Below, piece by piece: positions 36,120 to 45,840 of a stretch of 64,000 bases of DNA. The notes under the pieces were generated by a model, which searched no databases, had not been told where the DNA came from, and was given only the letters and a program-made list of their open reading frames with translations. Source of the stretch: Metamycoplasma alkalescens (GTDB lineage: Bacteria > Bacillota_I > Bacilli_A > Mycoplasmatales > Metamycoplasmataceae); contig NZ_LS991949.1 of the NCBI RefSeq assembly GCF_900476125.1, positions 186,001 through 250,000 on the forward strand, read 5' to 3'. Made by a program: the position numbers and the translations under genes. The stretch's first letter is position 1. Each line of letters opens with the position of its first letter.

Positions 36120-36574
36120 TTAATTATTTTCATAATTAGTAACAATATCTTTAATTTTTTTATATGTAAGACCTGTATATTCAATTTTTTGATTCAAAAT
36201 CTTTTTGAAATAAAAAAATTGTGAGGACAATTTTGAATTGCTATTATTTTCTGCTACAAATTTTTTAATTTATTTTAATGTTAAATCAATTTGATCAATT
36301 TTTTTTATTTTCTACTATTTCTAAAACTTCCTTGTAGTAATTAATTAAAGCTTGACTTCTTTGTTTTTAAATGCTTCATTTTTTGCTTTTTCTTTACTTG
36401 AAATTTCTTGTTTTTGAAATTTATTTTCTTTAGAATCTTTTGATTCTTGAGATTGATCACTTTGGATGTTTCTTTGAATTTCCTCTTGTTTATTTTTTCT
36501 TCTACAAGAAGCAGCAATTAGTGGTAGTGTTGCAATGATGCAACTGATCCTAAACTAAGGATTATTTTGTTTAA
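36120..36574 (-). pseudogene. Decayed lipoprotein gene
   Basis: The minus strand has an RBS (ACGGAGA, 36581-36588) but ATT where ATG is expected (36572-36574), then a TAG and a frame break within the signal region. In another frame come ATLPLIAASC, a perfect lipobox, and a ~55-codon Lys/Gln/Ser-rich mature part ending early at TAA near 36345. Further frame changes lead to a last segment YTGLTYKKIKDIVTNYENN before TAA at 36120. Loss of start, frameshifts and stops mark a dead lipoprotein gene. The lipobox matches those of OppA and the 34963 lipoprotein. Confidence 0.7.
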
Positions 36575-36714
36575 TTACTTTCTCCGTATAAAATCATTTA
36601 TTATAAATTTAATTTAAAAAACGAAACAATAAAAAAACTGTTACAAAAAAATATTCTATTAGTTTTTTTGAAAATCACCAAAATTTTTTTATTAATAAAC
36701 AATTTTTTTAAAAA
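36575..36714. other. AT-rich gap
   Basis: A short stretch between the lipoprotein pseudogene leader and the racemase terminator. Apart from the RBS of the pseudogene, only A/T runs are seen. Confidence 0.4.
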
Positions 36715-36745
36715 AAATAAAAAACAAAGACAATTATTAGTCTTT
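36715..36745 (-). terminator. Terminator of the tyrS-racemase unit
   Basis: On the minus strand AAAGAC/GTCTTT (36726-36731 with 36740-36745) is followed by a GTTTTTTAT tail. It overlaps the racemase stop codon. Confidence 0.6.
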
Positions 36746-37811
36746 ATTTTTCAAACTCTTTTTTGACATACGACGAATTAAATAAATATAATAAACTTCC
36801 TCAATCTAAATCAAATTTAATAATGTCTCCTGGTTTGTAATTGATTTTGCTATCTTGGGCATTAATAATTAAATGATCTGATGACCCTCCAAGAATTTTA
36901 AGATCTTTGTCATATGGAATCATTGCGTCAAACATTGTATCTAGTTTACCAATTCCTAAAATTAATCTTTTGATATTGCCAATGTCTTCAAAATAAGGAA
37001 CTTGTCCAAATGCATCAATTCCACATTCACCAACTGGAAGGGATGATTTATAATCAACTTCAATAATTTCAACTTCACATCGAAAAGCATCACGATGCAT
37101 TCCTTTGATTGTTTGACGATACATATCCTCAGTTCCAAAAATTATTGCAAATCCCATTCTTAAGAAATTGACTTCTTTTGGCATACGATTTTCTCAAACC
37201 ATATGTAAACTTAATGAATTTCCACCTGACATATGTGTTAGTTTAATATTTAATTCATCTTCAATTTGATGTTTTAAAGCTACAAATTGTGCCATTGCTT
37301 GATCTGAAGGAATTCTTGCACCATAACATCCAAAATTGCAACCTAAACCAATTAATTTAATGCCTTTAAGTTCTTGAATTTGTTTGGAAATTTCTAATGT
37401 TTCTTCAGGTAAATACCCCTCACGACGATCACCTAAATCAACCATTAAAACAATTTCGTGTGTTTTTAAATTATTTGCAGTTACATATTCATCAATTTTT
37501 TTAATGACATTAATATCACCATTTAATGATGAATCGCATAGTTCCAACATTCTTGGAATTTCAGAAATCATTGGAATTCTTAGAAGCTGTTTATGTCCTG
37601 GAATGTCCTTATAAACTTCAAAATTATCCAATCTTGAATCACCAAAATATTTAATTCCTGCTTCATAATATAATTCAACCATTCGGCGATTGCCACAAAA
37701 TCCTTTAGTTACAGCTAAAACTTCAATATTTTTTTGCTTGCAAATTTCAATTGCTTGTTTGATATTGTTTTTAAACTTAGTTTCATTTATGATAATTTTT
37801 GGAAAAGCCAT
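36744..37811 (-). CDS. Alanine/ornithine racemase-type PLP enzyme
   Basis: A 355-aa fold-III PLP enzyme. The PLP lysine is in LAVTKGFCGN (Lys36), followed by YFGDSRLDN. MVDLGDRREGY, LGCNFGCYG and HMSGGNSLSLHMVW follow, then the beta-barrel C-terminal domain. It most resembles the alanine/ornithine racemase (Orr/YhfX-like) branch rather than canonical Alr. In a wall-less organism D-alanine for peptidoglycan is not needed, so the substrate is open (ornithine, serine or another amino acid). TGA codons at 37193 and 36803 are Trp. The start lies 1 base after the tyrS stop, with a GGAGA RBS inside tyrS. Confidence 0.85.
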
Positions 37812-37812
37812 G

Positions 37813-39060
37813 TTAAAAATTTATTTTCTCCACATTAGTTAAAATATAAAAATCTTTTTTACCTTTTTTTAATAAGGCATATTTAGAATATTTTTTAAAT
37901 TCAATAATTTGATTTTCATCTACAACAATTTGGTTATCAATTAGAAATGATTTTTTTTGAATAAATTCTCTTGTTTCACGATTTGATACTGTGATTTTAT
38001 ATCTCCTTATAACATCAATAAATTTTTGATTTTTTTCAACATAGATTGTTTGAATCGAGTTTTTAAGCATTTCAATATCACTTAATGTTAAATTTTGATT
38101 GCTTTTTGCAAAAAGAATGTTGCTGATTTTTTGTGCTTGGTTGGCTGCTCTTGCACCATGAATATCTTTAACTAAATGATATGCCAAAGTTTTTTGGGCA
38201 AAACGAAGATATTTGGCTTGATTGTGTTTAGTCATAATTTTATTAATTTCATCAAGCGATAAAAAAGTCAAGATTTTTAGATATTCATCAATTTTTTCAT
38301 CTGCTTGATTTAAAAGAAATTGGTATAGGGCATAAGGAGTTGTCATTTCTTTGTTTAATCACAAAGATCCACCTCCTGTTGATTTTCCAAATTTTTGACC
38401 ATTTTCATCAGTTAATAAATTTATTGTCAATGCAACAGCATTCGCACTGTCACCATAAATTTTGCGAATAAATTCTAATCCTGTTGTAATATTTCCTCAT
38501 TGGTCTGAGCCACCGGCTTGGATTCTAACATCATGTTTTTCATACATGCATTTAAAATCTCAACCTTGAATTAATTGATAACATAACTCAGTAGCAGTTA
38601 AGCCACTTTTTAGTCTTGTTGCAATACTTTCTTTTTCTAATAAATAATTAATATTGATTAATTTCCCAATTTTTGAAAAGAAATCAATTAATTTGATGTT
38701 TTTATAAAAATCAAGATTATCTATTACATCTAAACCAAATTTTTTTAATTGTTTTTTAATTGCTATTTTGTTTTCTTTTAAGGTTTCTATGTCCAAAAAC
38801 TTTCTTTCACTATTGCGAAAACTTGGATCACCTATCATTCCTGTAATTCCCCCAAGAATTGCATAAACTTTATATCCAGCATTTTTAAAACGTAATAATG
38901 TTGCAATTTGTAAATAATTTCCTAAATGAAGACTTTTAGCAGTTGGATCAAAGCCAATATAAACACCTGAGTTTTTTGGAATTTCTAAGAATTTTTTTTC
39001 ATTTGAAATGTTATTAAGAATTTTTCTTGTCTTTAATTCAGCAATAAAGTTTTTTGGCAT
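37813..39060 (-). CDS. tyrS: Tyrosyl-tRNA synthetase
   Basis: Charges tRNA-Tyr. 415 aa. The start at 39060 (MPKNFIAEL) is preferred over an in-frame ATG 27 bases upstream because AGAAGGGA is spaced correctly before it. Class I signatures: HIGH as HLGNY (after GFDPTAKSL), KMSKS as KFGKST, and AGGSDQWGNITTG. The C-terminal ~80 residues form an S4-like RNA-binding domain. TGA codons at 38347-38562 are Trp, joining two halves otherwise separated. Confidence 0.95.
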
Positions 39061-39241
39061 AAAAATCCCTTCTTTTGAAATATGCAATATAATATAAATT
39101 AATACTTAAATTAAGATTTATTTTAAATAATTATATAAAATATTAATTTTATTTTTTGAATGAAATGATTGCAAAATTTTTTTAAATTGGTTGAAGATTT
39201 TAAGATAAAAAAACAAAATTTTAAAATATTTAAAATACTTG

Positions 39242-39247
39242 TATAAT
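39242..39247 (+). promoter_or_regulatory. -10 box for the DegV gene
   Basis: TATAAT in ACTTGTATAATTATT, 33 bases before the ATG at 39280. Confidence 0.55.
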
Positions 39248-39279
39248 TATTTCATTAATTTTAGTGATTAGGAGAAATT

Positions 39280-40161
39280 ATGAAAATAAAAATAATTGTT
39301 GATTCATCATCAGGATTAAGTGAAGAACAAGCACATCAATTAGGTTGAGGTTTCATTCCTTTACAGTGTGAAATTGAAAATAAGAAATATCAAATTGGAA
39401 AAGATATTTTCATTGGAGATTTTAAAATAATGTGAGAAGCAAATAGAAAAATTCATGCAATTACATCGGCTTCATCACCAGTTGTTAATGAACAAGAAGT
39501 AGCTAAATATATAAATGACTATGATTTGATAATGATTTATTCAATTTCAAAACATTTGTCATCACAAATTTCTTTCTTAATGAATCAATTTAAAGATAAT
39601 AAGAAGGTTTATGTTGTTGATTCAAAAAGAATTTCATATTTAATTGTTCGTGATTTATTAATTTTTGAAGAAAAAATTAAACAAGGCATTGCATTTGAAG
39701 ACGCAATTAAACATTTTGAAATCAATAATGAAAGATTAATTTTAGTTCCACAATTTAATGATGCCTTAGTTAAGGGAGGGCGTTTATCAAAAGCAGCAGC
39801 AGTAATTGCAAAACTTTTAAAAATTGTGCCTTTGATTAAATTTGATTTTGGGGTGTTAGAAAAAGAAGGAATTGGTAGAGTGTTTACTAAATCCTTAGAA
39901 AAAATTGTAACTGAATTATGAAATAGTAACAAGGATGATTTAGAAGACAAAGTCTTATTTGTTATCCATGCAGAAAATGATGATTTAGACCAATTAATTT
40001 CAAAATTTAAAACAATTACAGAAAACGGTATTCCAATATACTCAATTAAATTACCAGTTGATGTTTCAATTCATACCGGAATTGGTGCTGTTTGTGTCAC
40101 AATAGCCAAAATTGATAAAAATATTCAAAATAAATTATTCTTATTTGCTAAAAAATGATAG
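39280..40161 (+). CDS. DegV family fatty-acid-binding protein
   Basis: A 293-aa DegV-fold protein; members such as FakB bind a single fatty acid and present it to the kinase FakA. Visible: KIIVDSSSGLS at the N-terminus, ITSASSPVVNEQE (the usual TSQPS-type lipid head-group loop), MIYSISKHLSS, VDSKRIS, and a C-terminal SIHTGIGAVCVTIAKI with the conserved HTGPG-like turn. An in-frame TGA (39345, 39432 and others) is Trp. RBS GGAGA precedes it. FakA is not in the window. Confidence 0.92.
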
Positions 40162-40312
40162 TTTATATTTAAGTATTAAGTAAGTAATAACTATTAGTTT
40201 TTAGTTTTAAAAAAATTAATACTTAATTTATAAAATATTAAGGCTAATATTAAGGTTAATTACAAATATTACATAATATTAACAATGATTCATTCAAGGA
40301 GATTAGTAAGCA
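40162..40312 (+). promoter_or_regulatory. Leader of the F1-like ATPase cluster
   Basis: AT-rich 151 bases. It contains an 11-bp inverted repeat TTAAGTATTAA/TTAATACTTAA (40169-40179 with 40216-40226) without a T tail, direct repeats of ATATTAAGG (near 40238 and 40250), and a likely -10 in TACATAATATTA near 40270. An AAGGAG RBS precedes the next ATG. Confidence 0.45.
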
Positions 40313-41770
40313 ATGCAGACTAATAGTATTACTAATAAAAAAATATATGATGATTTTGAATCAATGCTAAATAACAAAAAAAGAAATTCATTCATTTGAA
40401 TGTTAAAAATCATTTTAATTTCTTTTTTTGTGCTTGCTTCAGGATTGATTTTATTTTTTGCCCCATTAACACTTTTTTCAAAAAAATTATTTTTAAACCA
40501 AAATATTCAATGATTTTTAGTTTTTTCAAATCCAACATTAGAACGGATTAATTATTTAGCTTTATTTCGAGTATTTTTGTTAATGGGAATATTTTTTTAT
40601 ACATTTATTAAAAATTTTTCAAACACAATTGAACAAAAAGAAGCGGGAAAAAAATATCTTGGTTGATTTGTCACTTATTTAGTTTTTTCTTTAACAGCTT
40701 TAGTTTTGTTGTTTACTTTTTTTAGACAAAATACACTAGATTATTATTTTTTAGCTTTAATTTCAATTCCACTTTTAATTTTAGATTTAGCTTATTCAAT
40801 TTATAAATATAAATTAAAAAGAAAAACTGATCCTTTGATTCATAAAAATAAAAATTTAGTGATTATTTCTAATGTTGCAAGAGGAATTTTAGTTTTTAGT
40901 TTTTTAATTATTTTAAGCATTTGGGTGTTTTCAATCAAAGGAAATAAAAATGATTTTTTAAATAACAACATAATGCATAATTTCTTTTTGAATATGTTTT
41001 CACAAAGAGATGTTAAAAACCTAATTTATTTGATTTTGTTTTTAATATTTTTAGCAATCATTTTATTTGGAATTAAAATTGAAAAAATTATTTTAGCAAT
41101 TACAAAACAAAACAAAAATAACAATTTTAAAGAAAAAATCATCTTATATTTATTTTTAGGATTTGTTGTTTTTCTTTGATTTATTCGTACATTTTTTTAT
41201 AAAAATGCAAATGATATTATTGTTGCAAATAAAGAACCACAAACATATTTATATTTGATTGGACTAGGGATAATTGTTTTCTTATTCATTTGATATTTAT
41301 TAATTAATTTTATTAAGAAATTTAAGGTTCGTGGTCTTTTAGTTAATAATATTATTCTTGGTTTTATGCTTGGGTTAATTTGAATTATTGTTTTAATCAA
41401 TGTTTTAGTGTTTAAAAATAAACTTGAAACTAATTTAAGCATTTTATTTGGCGGATTTTTTAGCTTAGTAATTTTATTAATCCATCGCTTAAAAATTGCA
41501 AATGAATCATATTATGTTGCAATGTTTTTAGAAATTATTATTATTCTAATGCTTGCAACACTATTAATTAGTGGTCTTAATTCAATTTTATTAGCAAATA
41601 ATAATCAAAGTTTTTATAATGTTAGTTCAAAATTATCACTTGAACAAATCTTTGTGATTACTACAGCTGTTTTAATCATCGCATTTAATCTTGCACTGAT
41701 GATTAATTTATTTGTTGTGTTAATGAAATTAACCAAAAAATCAAATAATATTTATATTGAAAGAAATTAA
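40313..41770 (+). CDS. F1-like ATPase-associated polytopic membrane protein (MSC_0624-like)
   Basis: A 485-aa integral membrane protein with about ten to eleven hydrophobic spans and little soluble sequence. Its assignment rests on position: it heads a five-gene set in the order known for the mycoplasma type-2 F1-like (X0) ATPase cluster described in M. mycoides (MSC_0624 to MSC_0618), in which the first gene is such a membrane protein. It presumably anchors the soluble ATPase. Many TGA Trp codons are needed. RBS AAGGAGA. The next gene starts 6 bases later. Confidence 0.7.
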
Positions 41771-41776
41771 ATAAAG

Positions 41777-42280
41777 ATGAAAAAAATTGAGAAACAAAAA
41801 CAAAGTCAATTGCTAGAAACAAATAAAAAAATCGAATTATTAAATCAAGAATTTGAAAATTTTAAAAATCAAAATAATTTCATTTCTTTTGATAAATTAA
41901 TTTCGACAGTTTTGTTAAAAAGTAATCTTGATAAAAATAAAAATGAAGAAAAAATATTATTTGATTGAATTAAAAAAGCCAGTGAGCAAAAATATGATTT
42001 AGTTTTTGATGCTTTTGTAATTTCATTTAATTTGGAGCCAAATTTAAATAATTTGTATTTAGCACCAACATTATCAAAAAATCAATCATCAAATTTTGAA
42101 ACAATTGATTTTAGTTCAGATTCAAACTTATTTAATAGCAATTTTATAATGAATCTCAATATTGAAATCAAATTTTTATTAGCAAATGGATTTTATGTTG
42201 AAGTCATTAAAGGAATAATTATGAAAAAAAACAATGATTTTGAATTATTTTACAGCCAAGAACATATATTAGGATGATAA
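41777..42280 (+). CDS. F1-like ATPase-associated small protein (MSC_0623-like, DUF2714-like)
   Basis: A 167-aa soluble protein: N-terminal helix (KKIEKQKQSQLLETNKKIEL), then a mixed alpha/beta region (EQKYDLVFDAFVISFNLEPN, FIMNLNIEIKFLLANGFYVE). Assigned to the second gene of the F1-like X0 ATPase cluster from order and size; I recall DUF2714 for this family but cannot confirm it. TGA at 42275 is Trp, then TAA. The gamma-like gene begins 2 bases later. Confidence 0.65.
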
Positions 42281-42281
42281 G

Positions 42282-43169
42282 ATGCATTTAAAAAAATATG
42301 AAGAAAAATTACAAAATTTAAACAATATTTTAACAAAAGTTAATAATTCAAAAAATATTCTTTTAATTGATATTATGAAGCTAACAAGAAAATTAAAATT
42401 TGATATTTCAAATGCCCTTTTAAATATCAGTTTAATTACAGAAATTAAAAATCAATATGCAATTAAAAATAAATTACTAAATACTGATAAAAAAATTACG
42501 AATAAAAACAAAAAAAAGCAAACTAGTTTATGAATTTATGTAACTGAAAAACAAAAATATTCAACGGATTCATATTCGAGATATGAAAAAACAATTTTAA
42601 ATTATGTTAATAAAAAACATGATGATTTCATTGTTGTTGGTGAAAGAGCATTGCAATTTTGTAAACAAAATGATTTCAATGTAATTAAGCATTTTTTAGA
42701 ATCAGAAGAAAAAAATAAAAGTTTACCTTGAATTATTTCACAATTAATCAAAATTTTACATGTTGAAAATAATTATGATCATGTAAATTTTGTAATTAAT
42801 ACAAACAAAAATTATAATGGTTATTTTACACTTTTGCCAATTGATCAATTTGATGTTAATAAGTTAGCTCACCAAGAACTTGAACCTAGTCGTCTTAATA
42901 ATTTTGCTAATTACAAGATTTATCCTGGAATTGAAGAATTCATTGATAATGAAATTAATATTTTTTTGGAAAATGCTGTTCGTTCATTAATGATTGAATC
43001 ATCATTTTATAATGCTAAAAATGATTTAGTAACAACAAATAAAATTATCAATCAAATTGAGGATGAAATTACGATTGTTAAAAAGAAAATTATTCGTAGT
43101 AAACGTGAAAAAGAAATTGAAGAAATTGTTTTATTAACAAGAGCAAATAAAAACTTTTTTGAGGATTAA
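42282..43169 (+). CDS. F1-like ATPase gamma-type subunit (MSC_0622-like)
   Basis: A 295-aa protein of F1-gamma design: a long N-terminal helix (LQNLNNILTKVNNSKNILLI ... MKLTRKLKFDISNALL), a Rossmann-like middle with FIVVGERALQFCKQND, and a C-terminal helix ENAVRSLMIESSFYNAKNDL ending KREKEIEEIVLLTRAN. The last parts mirror the EHAARMxAMxxATxNA and ITQEIxEIV blocks of classical gamma. It would be the rotor shaft of a rotary ATPase. Overlap and spacing of 2-3 bases on both sides show one operon. Confidence 0.8.
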
Positions 43170-43172
43170 AAT

Positions 43173-43625
43173 ATGCAAGATACAACAAAAACTTTTCAAA
43201 TAAAAATTAATTTTTTAAATAATAAGCTGCTTGAATTAAAAAAAGCACAATTATTCATTAATGTCGATCAAACTGAAGAATGAGTGTTTGTTGATGAAAA
43301 TTCAATCTTGGCATATGAAAAAATTTTAATCCGAATTAAAAATCTTGAAACAAACCAAACATTTTATTTATTCTTAATTAATACAAACATAATTGTTAAT
43401 GAAAACTTAATCACAATTACAACATTTAGCCAGAAAGAAATTTATTTTGAATCAAAAAATTTTATTGATAAGACAAAAGAAATTAAAGAAATTTCAAATC
43501 AAATCAATTACTATTTATCACTTCAAACAATTGGGCTGAATTTAGACCAATATATGGAACTAAAAATCTTAGAACAAAAACTATATTTACTTGACTTTCA
43601 ACAAAAATTAAAATTAATTAAATAG
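43173..43625 (+). CDS. F1-like ATPase epsilon-type subunit (MSC_0621-like)
   Basis: A 150-aa protein. Residues ~8-95 look like the beta-sandwich of F1-epsilon (FQIKINFLNNKLLELKKAQ, then alternating strands to TTFSQKEIYFESK), followed by a helical C-terminus (KILEQKLYLLDFQQKLKLIK). Weak sequence similarity; the call leans on its place after the gamma-like gene. RBS GAGGA. Confidence 0.65.
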
Positions 43626-43633
43626 GAAAAATC

Positions 43634-45730
43634 ATGAAAATAAAAACCAAATTATGATCATTTAGTTTAATTCCAGGATTAGTCATTCCTATGACTTTAA
43701 TTTCCTATGCCAATTTAAACCAACAAAGTAAAAGAGAAGAATCAAGTAAACAAGAAAATAAAAAAGAAGAACCAAAAGTTGCATCCGATTTTTCTGAGTT
43801 TAAAACTTTTGCACAAGATAAGCTTCAAAAAGGAATTGAAACTTTAATTAAAGATACAGAAAAATTCCTAGATTCAGAAAGAAAAAAAATTGAAGAAGAA
43901 CTAAATAGTGATTTCAAAAAAAATATTGCAAATATTGACAAATTAATTTATTTACAAGTTTTGATAAAGTATTTAAAAGACAATGGTGAATCATTGAAAA
44001 CAAATCATGCAAATAATCATGGATTTAATGTTGTTTTTCCATATTTAATGGCAAATAATCAAAAATATGATATTGCTAATATTAAATATGACGGTGAGGA
44101 TTTTGAAGAAATCAAGGTTGGTAAAGAAACCAATACTGATTATTCAAAACAAATTAAAGGTGAGAATAATAAAATTGAAAAAAAACAACAAGATCAAACA
44201 AATAGCATTTCAAAAGAAAAACTAGAAAAATTAATTAATAAATATATTTCAGACCTTAGCAAAGAACTAAAATCAATGCTTTATGATGAAAAAGATATTC
44301 CTGTTGTTGGTAAAGATATTCAAATTAAATTCAAAGACAATAATCTAATTGAATTTACAACTCCTGCTGGATTTGATAATTGGGATAAATATATCATTTC
44401 AAAACTAGAAAAAAAATTCATTAAATTTGATTTAAAACAAAATAAAGATTTTAAAGACGAAGAAGAAAAACAAGAAGAAAAAAAAGAAGATGAACCAATT
44501 GAAAAACCAGATTTAGTTCCTGGTGATAAACCTGATAAAGAAGTTAACGTTGATGAACAAATAAGAACTCTACCGCTTTTATTTCCAAATGTTTCTTATA
44601 CTCATACAAATAATTCTGTCTCAACATTAGTTTCTTCATTTAATTCAGCAGCATCTGATCAAAAGAAAAAAATCTTCTTTTTTGATAACCCAATTAATAC
44701 AAGATATGAATATTCAGTTGCTAGCATAGAAGCTTCTGGGAATAATGCAATTAAAGCAACAATCAAAATTACTGATCTTGTTGCACCAAATAAAGTAAGA
44801 GAATATTCTGTTGCAAACATAAAAATAGATACTTCAAATAAACAAAAAGCATTCAATAAAGTTTATGAAAAAACCATTCAAGCAAACCAAGAACTTTTTT
44901 CAAGACTATATTTGGCCTTAGGAATTGATCACAAAGTTAATTACACAGATTTAAGACATAATAATTTAAGGAAAAGTTTATTTGATATGGTTGGTGCTGG
45001 TGTGCAAGTTATTAACCAAAAAGAATACAATGCAAATATGCATAAAATTATTAATGACTTAGCAACAAGTTATGGAAGTTCAAATAATGAAGAAACAATT
45101 AATAGGGGACTAAAAAATTCAAAATATTTATTTTTAACTTCTTTGTTTTCATCAAAAATTAATGAAGAGTGATATTTTAATTATTTAACTAATGCTCTTA
45201 AAGGAATTTTGTTAAGATTTAAAGAAATTACAAGAATTAATGAAAAAATTATTCAAACGAATTTTATTAATTCAAAATTAAATTTGGATATTATTAATCA
45301 ATATTATGACTTAATTAATAAACAAATCTCAAGATTAATTGCTACAAGTTCAAAAAGAGTTTTAAATATTTTTGCTTGATATGATTTTTATTTAAAATCG
45401 GTTAAGGAAATTATTGATAATTTTGCTCAATTAGGAATTTTGGTGGACAATAAAAGTATTAGTGATGAAAAAATATTAGCAAATTTCAAAAAAACATATG
45501 CCAATGTGAAAGAAATTATTAATAAAGAAAAACAAGTTGCTAAAAACACTTTAAACTATCTTGGTTATGGTTTATTAGGAATTTTTTCGATTTTATTATT
45601 AAGTTCAATTATCTTTATTGCAATTAAAAGAAAACAATTGAGAGCATTAAAAATTAAAAAAATTTCTGGATTAGTGATTGCAATTTCATTAAGCATTGTA
45701 ATTGCGGCAATTCTAATGATAATTTTATAA
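43634..45730 (+). CDS. F1-like ATPase-associated large anchored subunit (MSC_0620-like)
   Basis: A 698-aa protein. It has an N-terminal hydrophobic signal/anchor (~7-27, without lipobox Cys), a large Lys/Glu-rich exported or soluble region with a low-complexity acidic linker (~275-305), and two C-terminal spans (YGLLGIFSILLLSSIIFIAI; GLVIAISLSIVIAAILMII) separated by a basic turn. Size and topology suit the fifth member of the F1-like X0 cluster. In described clusters the alpha- and beta-like catalytic genes follow directly; here a terminator follows 39 bases after the stop. Confidence 0.7.
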
Positions 45731-45769
45731 ACAAAACAAGTATGTTATTTTAGTAAAATTTAAATCAAA

Positions 45770-45794
45770 AAAACCTCCAAACTCTGGAGGTTTT
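45770..45794. terminator. Bidirectional terminator, F1-like cluster / DUF285 gene
   Basis: Perfect 10-bp stem AAAACCTCCA/TGGAGGTTTT (45770-45779 with 45785-45794) with A-rich left and T-rich right flanks. It ends both the ATPase-associated operon and the convergent surface-protein gene. Confidence 0.85.
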
Positions 45795-45840
45795 AATTAT
45801 ATATTTCTAATTAGATGATAGATAATTTAATTTTATATTA

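Noticed and set aside
40169-40226. 11-bp inverted repeat after degV as an intrinsic terminator
   Set aside because: The loop is 36 bases and no T tract follows the right arm; left as an unexplained inverted repeat.
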